Shown here in pieces: positions 18,557-27,590 of a DNA stretch of 64,000 nt (position 1 is the first letter of the stretch; each line of letters begins with the position of its first letter). Source of the DNA: Nitrobacter sp. NHB1 (lineage in GTDB: Bacteria > Pseudomonadota > Alphaproteobacteria > Rhizobiales > Xanthobacteraceae); the NCBI RefSeq assembly GCF_036964665.1, contig NZ_JBAMDA010000001.1:3014001-3078000 (forward strand), read 5' to 3'. The position numbers and the translations under genes are program-made. The notes beneath the pieces were generated by a model. It was not told the DNA's origin and ran no database searches. It was given only the letters and a program-made list of their open reading frames with translations.

Positions 18557-21500
18557 CTATTCTGCCGGTTCAAGTGCCGATTCGGTAGCTTCAGCCACTA
18601 TTTTTCGACGAGAAAATAGCGAGATCAGAACGGGCAATACGATGAGGATGACAAGCGGAGCAACCGTCATTCCGCCGACCACCACGACCGCGAGCGGCTT
18701 CTGCACCTGCGATCCGATTCCAGTGGACATCGCGGCCGGCAACAGGCCGATTCCCGCAATGACGCACGTCATCAGGACCGGGCGCATTTGAGCCTCACCC
18801 GCCTGCACGATCGCGTCGATCCGCTGCAGGCCCGACTCGATGAGTTGGTTGTACTGCGACAGGATCAAGATGCCGTTCATCACCGAAATGCCGAACAGCG
18901 CGATGAAGCCGATAGCCGCCGAGACGCTGAACGGAATCTGGGTCACGAACAGCGCAAAGATGCCGCCGATCACGGCCATCGGAATGACGCTCATTGCAAG
19001 CAGCATATCGCGCACGGACGTGAAATTGATCCAAAGCAATAGCCCGATAATGGCAAGACTGAACGGCACGACAATCTGCAGCCGTCCGATCGCCTCCTGC
19101 AGATTGCGGAATTCGCCGACCCATTCGAGATGGGTTCCGGCCGGCAATTGCACTTCCTGCGCGATCCGCTGTTTAGCCTCCTCGATGGTGCTGCCCAGAT
19201 CGCGATCACGAACACTGAACTTGATCGGCAAGTAGCGCTGTTGCTGCTCCCGGTAGATATATGACGGGCCTGAGACGAGCCGGATGCTTGCCACCTCGCT
19301 CAACGGAATCTGCGTAACTCCTTTCGGCCCCGGTGCGCCGATCGTCAGCTTGCTGATGGCTTCCGCGCTTTGACGATATTGCGGGGCAAGCCGGACGACG
19401 ATCGGGAAGTGCCGATCACTTCCCGGTTCGTAGACATCGCCGGCGGATTCACCGCCGATAGCGGTCCGGATCGTCGAATTGATGTCGCCGGGCGACAACC
19501 CGTAGCGCGCGGCGCGCTCGCGGTCGATATCGATCTGTATGGTTGGCTGACCGAGCGACGTGAATACGCCGAGGTCCGCTATCCCCGGCACAGTGGCCAG
19601 CACCGCCTTGATTTTGTCGGCCGTATCCGTCAGTTCCTGCAAGTCGTTGCCGAAAATCTTGATCGCATTTTCGCCTTTCACGCCTGACACCTGTTCGGCT
19701 ACATTGTCCTGCAAGTACTGCGAGAAATTGAACTCGATCCCAGGAAATTCCGCGTTGAGCCGGGCCTGGATTTCCTCCGTCAGCTTTTCCTTGTCCAGTC
19801 CGGGAGGCCACTGGCTGACCGGCTTCAGCGGCGTGAAGAATTCGACATTGAAGAAGCCCGTGGCATCCGTTCCGTCATCCGGGCGGCCGTGCTGGGTGAC
19901 GACCGTTTCCACTTCGGGGAAACTGCGGATCACCTTGCGCATACGGTTCGCGTAGCCATTCCCTTCCTGAAGCGAGATCGTCGCCGGCATCGTGGCCCGC
20001 ACCCAGAGATTGCCTTCTTCCAGCTTGGGGAGAAATTCCAGTCCCAGAAAGCGCATCGCGACGAGCGCCAGAATAAACACCGCCAGCGCCAGAACGGCCG
20101 TCAACCTCCGGTTCGCGACAGCGAGCCGCAGAGCCGGGCTGTAAAAGCGATGAAGCGTCCGCACCAGCCACGTTTCAGTTTCCTCGACATGCTTGGGCAG
20201 CAGAAGTGCACTGAGCGCGGGAGTCACGGTGAATGTCGCGATCAATCCTCCGGCAATCGCGTAAGCATAGGTCTTCGCCATCGGGCCGAAGATATGTCCC
20301 TCCACGCCGGTCATGGTGAACAGCGGAATAAATCCTGCGATAATGATTCCGGTCGCGAACATGATCGAGCGATTGACGCTGATGCTCGCCGTGTAGATGG
20401 CGAACAGCCGTGCGCTGAACCCGGATGATTTTCCGCTCACCGATGACGGAGCGGGAGCATCATGTCCGAGTTGCCGGAATATCCGCTCCACCATGATGAC
20501 GGTGGCATCGACGATCAGGCCGAAATCGATCGCTCCGACGGACAACAGGTTGGCGGACTCTCCGCGCAAAACCATGATGCCGACAGCGAAAAACAGCGCG
20601 AACGGAATCGTTGCACCTACGATCAGGGCGCTGCGAAGATTGCCGAGAAACAGCCACTGCAATGCGAAGATCAACAGAATGCCGAACACCATATTGTGCA
20701 GGACAGTATGAGTCGTCGTGTCGATCAGGTCCTGACGGTCGTAGATGCGCTCGATTCGAACACCCGGTGGCAGAATGCCGGAGGTATTGATGTGCTCGAC
20801 TTCCGCCTTCACCCGCTCGATCGTGGGGGTGCTTTGCTGGCCGCGGCGCATCAGCACGATACCCTCGACAATATCGTCGTCGTTGTCCTGGCCTGCAATA
20901 CCGAGGCGGGGTCGATGGCCGACGATCACCGTGGCGACATCGCGGATCAGCACCGGATTGCCGCCGGCCTGGGTCAGCATGGTATTGTTGATGTCGTCGA
21001 TCGACCGAATAAGGCCAACACCGCGAACGACCGCCGACTGCGTGCCGAGATCGACGATGTTTCCGCCGACATTCAGGTTGCTGCTGCGCAACGTCTGCAG
21101 CAATTGCGACAGTGTGAGGTTGTGGGCGATGAGCTTGTCGAGGTCGACCTGCAATTCGTAGGTCTTGGTCTTTCCTCCCCAGCCAACGACATCCACAATG
21201 CCGGGAACGGCGCGGAAACGGCGTTGCAAAACCCAGTCCTGAAGGGTCTTCAGATCGAGCACGCTATAGCCCGGCGGGCCGACCAGCCTGTAGCGATAGA
21301 TTTCACCAATCGGACTGACCGGGCTGATGGTTGGTTGAACGCCGTCCGGTAACCCGGAGAGCTGCGACAGGCGGTTGAGCACATGCTGGAGCGCCTGGTC
21401 GTAGGTATAGTCATAGGTAAACTGCAGCTTGACGTCCGACAGGCCGTAAAGAGAGATGGTTCTCATCACATGGAGGTTCGGCACGCCGGAGAGCTGCGTT

Positions 21501-21709
21501 TCGATCGGAATCGTGATGTAACGTTCGATTTCTTCGGCCGAAAGCCCCGCGCTTTGAGTGATCACATCCACCATCGGGGGGACGGGATCGGGATAGGCCT
21601 CGATATTCAGGACCCTAAACGCGGCGATCCCGCCGGCCAGCGTCATGATGAACATGACCAGCATCAGAACGCGCTGTCTCAACGCAAACGCGACGATCGG
21701 ATTGATCAT
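18557..21709 (-). CDS. RND efflux pump, CusA/CzcA (heavy-metal) type
   Basis: The inner-membrane proton/substrate antiporter of the tripartite system. At 1050 residues with a leading transmembrane helix (VAFALRQRVLMLVMFIMTLAG), a large periplasmic domain, a helix bundle, a second periplasmic domain and a second bundle, it has full RND architecture. The sequence SVGAIDFGLIVDATVIMVE carries the Asp-Asp-Glu set typical of heavy-metal RND pumps. The metal cannot be told from this reading; the canonical CusA methionine ladder was not checked. It starts 23 bases before the stop-proximal end of the adaptor gene, so the two are co-transcribed. Confidence 0.9.
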   Translation of the reverse strand: MINPIVAFALRQRVLMLVMFIMTLAGGIAAFRVLNIEAYPDPVPPMVDVITQSAGLSAEEIERYITIPIETQLSGVPNLHVMRTISLYGLSDVKLQFTYDYTYDQALQHVLNRLSQLSGLPDGVQPTISPVSPIGEIYRYRLVGPPGYSVLDLKTLQDWVLQRRFRAVPGIVDVVGWGGKTKTYELQVDLDKLIAHNLTLSQLLQTLRSSNLNVGGNIVDLGTQSAVVRGVGLIRSIDDINNTMLTQAGGNPVLIRDVATVIVGHRPRLGIAGQDNDDDIVEGIVLMRRGQQSTPTIERVKAEVEHINTSGILPPGVRIERIYDRQDLIDTTTHTVLHNMVFGILLIFALQWLFLGNLRSALIVGATIPFALFFAVGIMVLRGESANLLSVGAIDFGLIVDATVIMVERIFRQLGHDAPAPSSVSGKSSGFSARLFAIYTASISVNRSIMFATGIIIAGFIPLFTMTGVEGHIFGPMAKTYAYAIAGGLIATFTVTPALSALLLPKHVEETETWLVRTLHRFYSPALRLAVANRRLTAVLALAVFILALVAMRFLGLEFLPKLEEGNLWVRATMPATISLQEGNGYANRMRKVIRSFPEVETVVTQHGRPDDGTDATGFFNVEFFTPLKPVSQWPPGLDKEKLTEEIQARLNAEFPGIEFNFSQYLQDNVAEQVSGVKGENAIKIFGNDLQELTDTADKIKAVLATVPGIADLGVFTSLGQPTIQIDIDRERAARYGLSPGDINSTIRTAIGGESAGDVYEPGSDRHFPIVVRLAPQYRQSAEAISKLTIGAPGPKGVTQIPLSEVASIRLVSGPSYIYREQQQRYLPIKFSVRDRDLGSTIEEAKQRIAQEVQLPAGTHLEWVGEFRNLQEAIGRLQIVVPFSLAIIGLLLWINFTSVRDMLLAMSVIPMAVIGGIFALFVTQIPFSVSAAIGFIALFGISVMNGILILSQYNQLIESGLQRIDAIVQAGEAQMRPVLMTCVIAGIGLLPAAMSTGIGSQVQKPLAVVVVGGMTVAPLVILIVLPVLISLFSRRKIVAEATESALEPAE

Positions 21710-21729
21710 TTACGAACGACCTGTATTCG

Positions 21730-22986
21730 TCAGGTTTGTTTGGAAGCCGTCATCCGGTCGATGAACAGGCTGCCGCGGGTGACGATCTTCTCGCCCGGAT
21801 TGAGCCCATCCAGCACCTGGATCAATCGACCGTCCGATTCTCCGAGCTTGATCTGACGCAATTCGACCGAACGGTCGTCACTGGCGACCCAGACCCGCGC
21901 GTTGCTGCCTTCATAGATCACCGCCTCGCGAGGCACTGTTGGCGTTGGCTTCCCCTCGCTGGTGACGATCGTGACGCTCGCAAACATCTCGGGTTTGAGC
22001 AGCCCGTCGACATTGTCGACGCTGGCGCGGACCAGAAGCCGCCGGCTATCGGGATCGATTGCCGGTGCAACGTAGTCGATCCGCGTCTCGAACACACGGT
22101 CCGGCTCGGTCAGCACCTTGAACGTCATCCGCTCGCCGATCCGCACTTTGGCGACGTCGGTCTCGCGCACGTAGGCCGCGATCCAGACCTTCGACGTATC
22201 CCCGATCAGGAAAATGGGATCGCTATCGCCTCCGCCGGCGCTGACATATTGTCCTGGGCCGATCTTGCGTTGCAGAACCGTCCCGGCCAGCGGTGCATAC
22301 ACCGGTGCATCGGGCGTGAGCGCGCCCGTTTTCTCGAACGCATCAATTTCGGCATCGGTTTTGCCAACCAGCCGCAACCGGTTGCGCGCGGCCTGAAGGG
22401 CAATCTCCGCCGAGCGGGAATCGTTCTCCGCGGCGGTGAGATTGGTCTGGGCCTCCTGCCATTCTCGCTGCGACGCGGCCTTGTCCTTGGCCAGGGTCGA
22501 CATCCTTCGCTCGACGATCTGCGCGAGCCTGACCTGGGAAGCCGCCTTGTTCCGGGTCGTCAGGGCGACAACGAAATCCTTCTGGGCGTCGACGGAGTCG
22601 GCCGCCGCGATCACAAAGAGAAGCTGTCCTTTCTGAACGTCATCGCCGGGCGCAACCATCAATTTTGTCACCCGGCCCGCATACGGCGCGAAGATACGGG
22701 TGGACAGGTTCTGATCGATTGCGATCTTGCCTTCGGTGCGAAATTCGGAGCGAAATGCATGTTGCTCGACGGGCTGCACCGTCACGGTGCCCCATTGCGC
22801 CGCCGTCAGACGCAGCTTTCCGTCGGCCTGCTTGATTTCGCTGTCCAGCGCTGAATTGCGGGTGGCACTGCCACGATCGACGTTCAGAACGATCGCGGCC
22901 GCCGCAATCGTGACCAAAGCGGTCATCAGGCCGATGACGGTCCGTGGAATTGTCCACGCTCGCCAGAGTGACGCCAGACGAAGCAT
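21730..22986 (-). CDS. RND efflux periplasmic adaptor (CusB/CzcB-like)
   Basis: The membrane fusion protein linking pump and outer-membrane channel. The 418-residue product has an N-terminal membrane anchor (VIGLMTALVTIAAAAIVL), a split lipoyl domain (IFAPYAGRVTKLMVAPGDDV and later VYAPLAGTVLQRKIGPGQYV), a helical hairpin between them and a beta-barrel domain (VWIAAYVRETDVAKVRIGER). No His-rich metal-binding extension is visible. It is first of three minus-strand efflux genes, and its promoter lies in the 306-base gap shared with the divergent response regulator gene. Confidence 0.88.
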   Translation of the reverse strand: MLRLASLWRAWTIPRTVIGLMTALVTIAAAAIVLNVDRGSATRNSALDSEIKQADGKLRLTAAQWGTVTVQPVEQHAFRSEFRTEGKIAIDQNLSTRIFAPYAGRVTKLMVAPGDDVQKGQLLFVIAAADSVDAQKDFVVALTTRNKAASQVRLAQIVERRMSTLAKDKAASQREWQEAQTNLTAAENDSRSAEIALQAARNRLRLVGKTDAEIDAFEKTGALTPDAPVYAPLAGTVLQRKIGPGQYVSAGGGDSDPIFLIGDTSKVWIAAYVRETDVAKVRIGERMTFKVLTEPDRVFETRIDYVAPAIDPDSRRLLVRASVDNVDGLLKPEMFASVTIVTSEGKPTPTVPREAVIYEGSNARVWVASDDRSVELRQIKLGESDGRLIQVLDGLNPGEKIVTRGSLFIDRMTASKQT

Positions 22987-23148
22987 GACTTCGTATCTCC
23001 ACTTCCTCGTGCTCTGCCGGATATCTCCAGGCAGCCCGCCTCGTCAGAATCGATGATTTTTGCGTTGGCACAAGATCTTGCCAGCTCAAGCGATTTTGCG
23101 AAACGAGCATGATCCCGATGCACGGCATATCTGCTATAGGGGCTGCAT

Positions 23149-23201
23149 CTTACGGCAGCCTTACAGCGACGGTTATGACAGCTACCTTACACACAGCTTA
23201 C
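23149..23201. promoter_or_regulatory. Two pairs of CTTAC direct repeats, likely response-regulator operator
   Basis: CTTAC occurs at 23149, 23160, 23186 and 23197. Each pair has an 11-base period, the arrangement bound by OmpR/PmrA-type regulators. The site lies between the divergent efflux operon and the response regulator gene at 23293, so it probably serves as operator for one or both. Confidence 0.5.
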
Positions 23202-23292
23202 AATCGGAGCCCCGCGAGGTCGGAATGACGCCAGCATTCGTCCGCCCGATGCTGACCACGGCAACAGCCGGATCAAAGAGGCCATCGCAGCC

Positions 23293-23967
23293 ATGAGAGT
23301 CCTGATTGTGGAGGACAGCGAAGAACTGGCTGACCTTCTGGCGAAGGGATTGCAGGCGGCCGGCTACGAGATCGATGTTCTGGCCAATGTGTCGGACGCA
23401 TACAGCGCGCTTGGAACGACTCGCTATGCCGCGTTGATTCTGGATCTGGGTTTGCCCGATGGCGACGGGCTTTCGATCCTGCGCGAGCTGCGGCATCGCA
23501 AGGACCCCATCCCGATCCTGGTGCTCACTGCGCGCGGCGGCGTGGAGGATCGGGTTAACGGCCTCCGGAGCGGGGCAGACGACTATCTGGTCAAGCCGTT
23601 CGCTTTTGACGAGCTGGTGGCGCGGCTCGAGGCGCTCCTCAGGCGCCCGGGACAGTTGCTCGGCAGTTCATTGCGGCTTTCGAACGTAACGTTCGACACC
23701 GAAGGCCGACAGGCATTTGTCGACATGAAGCCTCAAAACCTCTCCGCTCGGGAAATCGCGGTACTCGAACTGCTGATGCGCCGGAAGGGTAGCGTCGTCT
23801 CCAAAAAGCTTCTCGAAGACCAGATCTTCGGTCTCACCGGAGATTTCGCTTCCAATGCCGTCGAGGTCTATGTGCATCGTCTGCGCAAGCAGCTTCTGGA
23901 TATCGGTGCAAAGGTAAAGATCACCACCGTTCGGGGAGTTGGCTATGTGATGATGGAGAGCGACTAG
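23293..23967 (+). CDS. OmpR-family response regulator (QseB/TctD-like)
   Basis: The 224-residue product has a receiver (VEDSEELADLLAKGL, phosphoacceptor in ILDLGLPDGDGLSIL, lysine in YLVKPFAFDELVARL) and a winged-helix DNA-binding domain (LSAREIAVLELLMRRKGSVV, NAVEVYVHRLRKQL, TTVRGVGYVM). It is followed directly by its kinase gene, and it is divergent from the RND efflux operon. CTTAC direct repeats lie in the shared promoter region, so control of the pump is likely. The inducing signal is unknown. Confidence 0.9.
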   Translation: MRVLIVEDSEELADLLAKGLQAAGYEIDVLANVSDAYSALGTTRYAALILDLGLPDGDGLSILRELRHRKDPIPILVLTARGGVEDRVNGLRSGADDYLVKPFAFDELVARLEALLRRPGQLLGSSLRLSNVTFDTEGRQAFVDMKPQNLSAREIAVLELLMRRKGSVVSKKLLEDQIFGLTGDFASNAVEVYVHRLRKQLLDIGAKVKITTVRGVGYVMMESD

Positions 23968-25365
23968 GTGGCGCTGCGAAAATCCATCCTGTCCCGCATC
24001 GTCGCTCTTCATGTCGTCGCGGTGATTGTTGCGGCGGTTTTGCTGCGGTTCGTGCTGCACTGGTCGCTGGCATCGGATGTCGCAAAACTTCAGCTCGGCA
24101 CGATGGCGGCTCAGACCGAGATCTTTGCCCGCCACCTGGAGCCGTCATCGACAGGGGGATGGTCTCTGCGCCTTCCGGCCGGCGTGCGCGATCAGTATTC
24201 TGAGACGTACGGTCGATACGCTTATGCGATCATCGACGACGCGGGCACGGTGATTTTCTCATCGCGCGCGAACAAGCAACCGCTCTTTGCCATCGATCCG
24301 GACGCGACCGGAATTGTCCCGCACAGAGCGCGAACCCCCGGCGGAGCAAAGACGATCGCCGGAGCCAGCACTCGCGAGAATATTGACGGCCATGCTGTCT
24401 GGATACAGGTCGCGGAGGAATTGTCGCATCGGGACGTGATCGTCGACGATGTTCTCGCGAGATTCCTGCACCAGGTCGTCTGGATCATTGTTCCCATTCT
24501 GCTTCTCCTGCTCGGCGCCGATATCATCATTTTCCGCCTGGCGATCGGGCCGCTACACAGGGCCTCCGATCGCGCGAGGCATATCAGCCCGAGGCGCCTT
24601 GACGTCCGCTTGCCAACCGACGACATGCCTCCCGAGATCCTGCCTCTCGTGGAAGCCGTCAATCAGGCCCTCGATCGACTGGAGCAGGGTTTCCGCAGCC
24701 AGCGTGAGTTTGCCGCCGATGCGGCGCATGAATTGCGGACGCCACTTGCCATTCTCCGCACGCGAATCGAGACTCTCCCCCATAGCGAGGCGAGCCGTGC
24801 CTTGGGGCGCGACGTCGAGAATATGAGCAGGGTTGTCGGTCAGTTGCTCGATGCGACGGAGCTTGAGACAGCGGTTGTCGATCCGGAAGCCGTTGCGGAT
24901 CTTCACGAGGTTTGCGTTGAGGTCGCCGAGTTCATCGCGCCGCTGGCATTGAAGCGAGGAAAGAGCATCGAATTGACGTGCGCCGACGAGCCCGTTCTCG
25001 TCAAGGGAAACGCGGAGATGATCCGGCGCGCGACGCGAAATGTCGTCGAAAACGCTCTTCATCACACCCCCGAGGGTACCGCCATCGAAATCATCGTCGA
25101 CCCTGACGGATCTGTCAGTGTTATCGACAATGGCGACGGTGTGCCGCTGGCGGATCGTGAAGCGATTTTCCAGCGGTTCTGGCGGCGATCCTCTCGTGCG
25201 ACCGGAGGCGCAGGATTGGGATTGTCTATCGTCAAGAAGATTGTTGAAGCCCATTTTGGGAGCATCACTGTCGAGGATGGCCCCGGTCGCGGCGCCAGAT
25301 TCATCATGCGTTTTCCGCTCGTCGGCGGCGCTTCAGGCCAAACGATCATGCCTGCGGAAATATGA
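23968..25365 (+). CDS. Sensor histidine kinase, partner of the preceding regulator
   Basis: A 465-residue membrane kinase starting at GTG directly after the regulator stop. Layout: transmembrane helix at the N-terminus (IVALHVVAVIVAAVLLRFVL), a periplasmic sensor domain of about 130 residues, second helix (VVWIIVPILLLLLGADIIIF), HAMP region, DHp with phosphorylated His in FAADAAHELRTPLAILR, and ATPase boxes RNVVENALHHTP, IDNGDGVP and GGAGLGLSIVKKI. No cytochrome or PAS domain is present. Its last 20 bases overlap the 3' end of the convergent kinase gene at 25346. Confidence 0.9.
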   Translation: MALRKSILSRIVALHVVAVIVAAVLLRFVLHWSLASDVAKLQLGTMAAQTEIFARHLEPSSTGGWSLRLPAGVRDQYSETYGRYAYAIIDDAGTVIFSSRANKQPLFAIDPDATGIVPHRARTPGGAKTIAGASTRENIDGHAVWIQVAEELSHRDVIVDDVLARFLHQVVWIIVPILLLLLGADIIIFRLAIGPLHRASDRARHISPRRLDVRLPTDDMPPEILPLVEAVNQALDRLEQGFRSQREFAADAAHELRTPLAILRTRIETLPHSEASRALGRDVENMSRVVGQLLDATELETAVVDPEAVADLHEVCVEVAEFIAPLALKRGKSIELTCADEPVLVKGNAEMIRRATRNVVENALHHTPEGTAIEIIVDPDGSVSVIDNGDGVPLADREAIFQRFWRRSSRATGGAGLGLSIVKKIVEAHFGSITVEDGPGRGARFIMRFPLVGGASGQTIMPAEI

Positions 25366-26644
25366 TTGTCGCGATCGTACCGATCTGATCTGCTCGGTTT
25401 GCATGACGCAACTGCAGGTCGTGGCGATCCGCGGTGGTTTTCGCAATTGCCAATCCGAGGCCAGTGCCTTCGATTTCCTGCGGCGCAGCACGGAAAAAGC
25501 GGTCGTAGATGAAAGGCATTGCCTCGTCGGTAATTCCTGGACCGCTATCCAGAATGTCTATCTTCGGTCGATTGTCGGCGAGCAAAAGTCTGACCGTAAT
25601 CAGCCCGTTCCGCGGGGAGTAACGAACCGCATTGTCGAGAAGGATCGATACCAGCTTCCGGATTGCGGCCTCGTCGCCCTTGACGGAAGCCGCCGCGACA
25701 ATCTCCCGTTCGAACTGAATGTCGCTCGCCTCGGCGACGGAGACGAAGTCTGCCAGTATCGAGGTGATGAGTGCAGCGAGGTCGATCATCCGATGTTCCG
25801 GAGACGTGGCGCCCTCGGTCCTCGCCATTTCCAGGAGCTGACTCGCCAAATAGGAAGACCTCCTGACACCTTCGCCGAGTTCGTTTGCCATCTCCCGGGA
25901 TTGATCGCTGAGATCCGATGCGAGCAGATTGTCCGCCTGGATCTGCAGCGCCGCAAGCGGCGTCCGAAGTTCGTGTGCGGCATCGGCAACGAAGCGTCTT
26001 TGAGCTTCCAATTCCCGACGATAGCGTTCGACCAATTCGTCGATAGCTACGATCAGAGGAGCTATCTCTTTCGGCACTCCCGCAGGTCCCAGAGGTTCGC
26101 GCGCGTCCACACTGCGGCGGCCAATGTCGCTTGACAGGCGGTGAAGACCGCGAAGGGTTCGATTGATCGATCGGCGTATGATGAACCAGGCAAGAGGGAT
26201 TGACAGAAGCAGTGGAAGTGCCGCACCGGCCGCCGCAAACCTCGCAATTTCCCGGCGCGCGCTCCAGGCTTGTGCGATCTGTATGTTATGCTGCGCGTGG
26301 CTCCACCGATAGACACGCCATTCCTGTCCTTCGGCCACGACATCGGTAAGCCCCGGTTGAGAGCGCCAAGGAATGTCGACCGGCGGGCCTGCACGATGAA
26401 CAAGATTGCCGGAGCGATCCCAGATGCGAACGACGAGTTGGTCCTCGTGCTCCGCGTCCAACAGCGGATCGGCGTCGCGGCGTTCCCCTGGAGCGACATT
26501 GATCGCTATCTCCTGAAGCTGCGCATCGAGAAACTTGTTCATCTCGAAGGCTACAAGGAAGAACGACATTGTTGATGCAGCCAGACAGAATGCCGCCAGC
26601 AATGATGTAACCGGAGTGATGATAGCCTTGCTAAGCGATCTCAT
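25346..26644 (-). CDS. Sensor histidine kinase of a second two-component system
   Basis: The 432-residue kinase has two transmembrane helices (VTSLLAAFCLAASTMSFFLV and AAAGAALPLLLSIPLAWFII), a small periplasmic domain, a HAMP region, DHp with His in FVADAAHELRTPLAALQ, and ATPase boxes ILLDNAVRYSP, ILDSGPGI and GTGLGLAIAKT. It overlaps its regulator gene by four bases (ATGA-type coupling at 26641-26644). The regulator pair lies divergent from a TonB-dependent siderophore receptor, so it may respond to iron or siderophore, but this is inference. Confidence 0.9.
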   Translation of the reverse strand: MRSLSKAIITPVTSLLAAFCLAASTMSFFLVAFEMNKFLDAQLQEIAINVAPGERRDADPLLDAEHEDQLVVRIWDRSGNLVHRAGPPVDIPWRSQPGLTDVVAEGQEWRVYRWSHAQHNIQIAQAWSARREIARFAAAGAALPLLLSIPLAWFIIRRSINRTLRGLHRLSSDIGRRSVDAREPLGPAGVPKEIAPLIVAIDELVERYRRELEAQRRFVADAAHELRTPLAALQIQADNLLASDLSDQSREMANELGEGVRRSSYLASQLLEMARTEGATSPEHRMIDLAALITSILADFVSVAEASDIQFEREIVAAASVKGDEAAIRKLVSILLDNAVRYSPRNGLITVRLLLADNRPKIDILDSGPGITDEAMPFIYDRFFRAAPQEIEGTGLGLAIAKTTADRHDLQLRHANRADQIGTIATIIFPQA

Positions 26645-27306
26645 ATGCCGGCCTTGGTGACCATCCAGCCTGCGCCCCGTATGTTTCGAATGATATCCTT
26701 GCCGTATTTCTTGCGCAGCCCATGAATGACAACGTCGACGGCATTGCTCTGGACCTCCTCGCTCCAGCCGTAGATACGGCTCTCGATCTGGGACCGCGAG
26801 AGGATCGTTCCCGGGCGCTCCATTAGCGCGTGCAGGACCGAGAATTCGCGTGCGGAAAGAACAGATTCGATGCCGCGGAAAGTCGCGACGTAGGTGGAAG
26901 GGTCCAGGGTAATTTCCTTGCTCGTCACTAGGGAATTGGATCGAGCGTTGACCCGCCGTACGATGGCCCGAATGCGAGCGAGGAGAGCCCGAAGTTCAAA
27001 TGGCTTGACGATGTAGTCGTCAGCTCCGAGATCAAGGCCGGTCACCATGTCTTCGACCCGGTCGCGGGCCGTGATGATGAGAATGGGCGGGGCCTTGCTG
27101 GTTCCGCGCATAGCCTTGAGGACATCGAAACCCGACATCTCCGGAAGTCCGACGTCGAGTAGGGCAATCGCATGTTCCGCACGTTTCAATGCGGCAAAGC
27201 CGTCCGGGCCATTGCGAACCCAATCGATGGTCATGCCGTTTTGCTTGAGTCCTCGTACGAGCGCCTTGCCGAACATTGCGTCGTCTTCGATCAACAGGAG
27301 GCGCAT
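26641..27306 (-). CDS. OmpR-family response regulator of the second system
   Basis: The 221-residue product has a receiver (IEDDAMFGKALVRGLKQNG, ALLDVGLPEMSGFDVL, DYIVKPFELRALLARI) and a winged helix (LSAREFSVLHALMERPGTIL, SNAVDVVIHGLRKKYG, RNIRGAGWMV). It is transcribed first in its operon, divergent from the TonB receptor gene at 27591. It is clearly a different regulator from that at 23293, so the region carries two independent OmpR-type pairs. Confidence 0.9.
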   Translation of the reverse strand: MRLLLIEDDAMFGKALVRGLKQNGMTIDWVRNGPDGFAALKRAEHAIALLDVGLPEMSGFDVLKAMRGTSKAPPILIITARDRVEDMVTGLDLGADDYIVKPFELRALLARIRAIVRRVNARSNSLVTSKEITLDPSTYVATFRGIESVLSAREFSVLHALMERPGTILSRSQIESRIYGWSEEVQSNAVDVVIHGLRKKYGKDIIRNIRGAGWMVTKAGI

Positions 27307-27416
27307 GGCATCACTCGGGTGATCTACTTGGCTGGACTGGACAGCTAATACGTTGCTCGGACGTCGATTGACTGTCAGGGGACCTTCGACCGGTCAAGCT
27401 ATTGTCCGTCGTCAAA

Positions 27417-27433
27417 TTTAGAACGATTAAAAA
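27417..27433. promoter_or_regulatory. Possible iron-control element (ICE/Irr-like) before the TonB receptor
   Basis: TTTAGAA-CGA-TTAAAAA matches the ICE consensus TTTAGAA-N3-TTCTAAA fully in the first half and five of seven bases in the second. An isolated TTCTAAA half lies at 27480-27486. Both are upstream of a siderophore receptor gene, where Irr/RirA control would be expected in this family. Confidence 0.3.
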
Positions 27434-27590
27434 TGGCCACCCCGGAGCTGGCGCCGACGTTCAAGCGAATATTGATCTATTCTAAACGAGATTTAATCCT
27501 CACCTAATTCTGTCCCGGCAGATGCGTCCTGTATTTGGGCATGCGGCCGCTGCTTTGAATCAGTGCGGCGCGCGGAATTCGGGGCATTTT

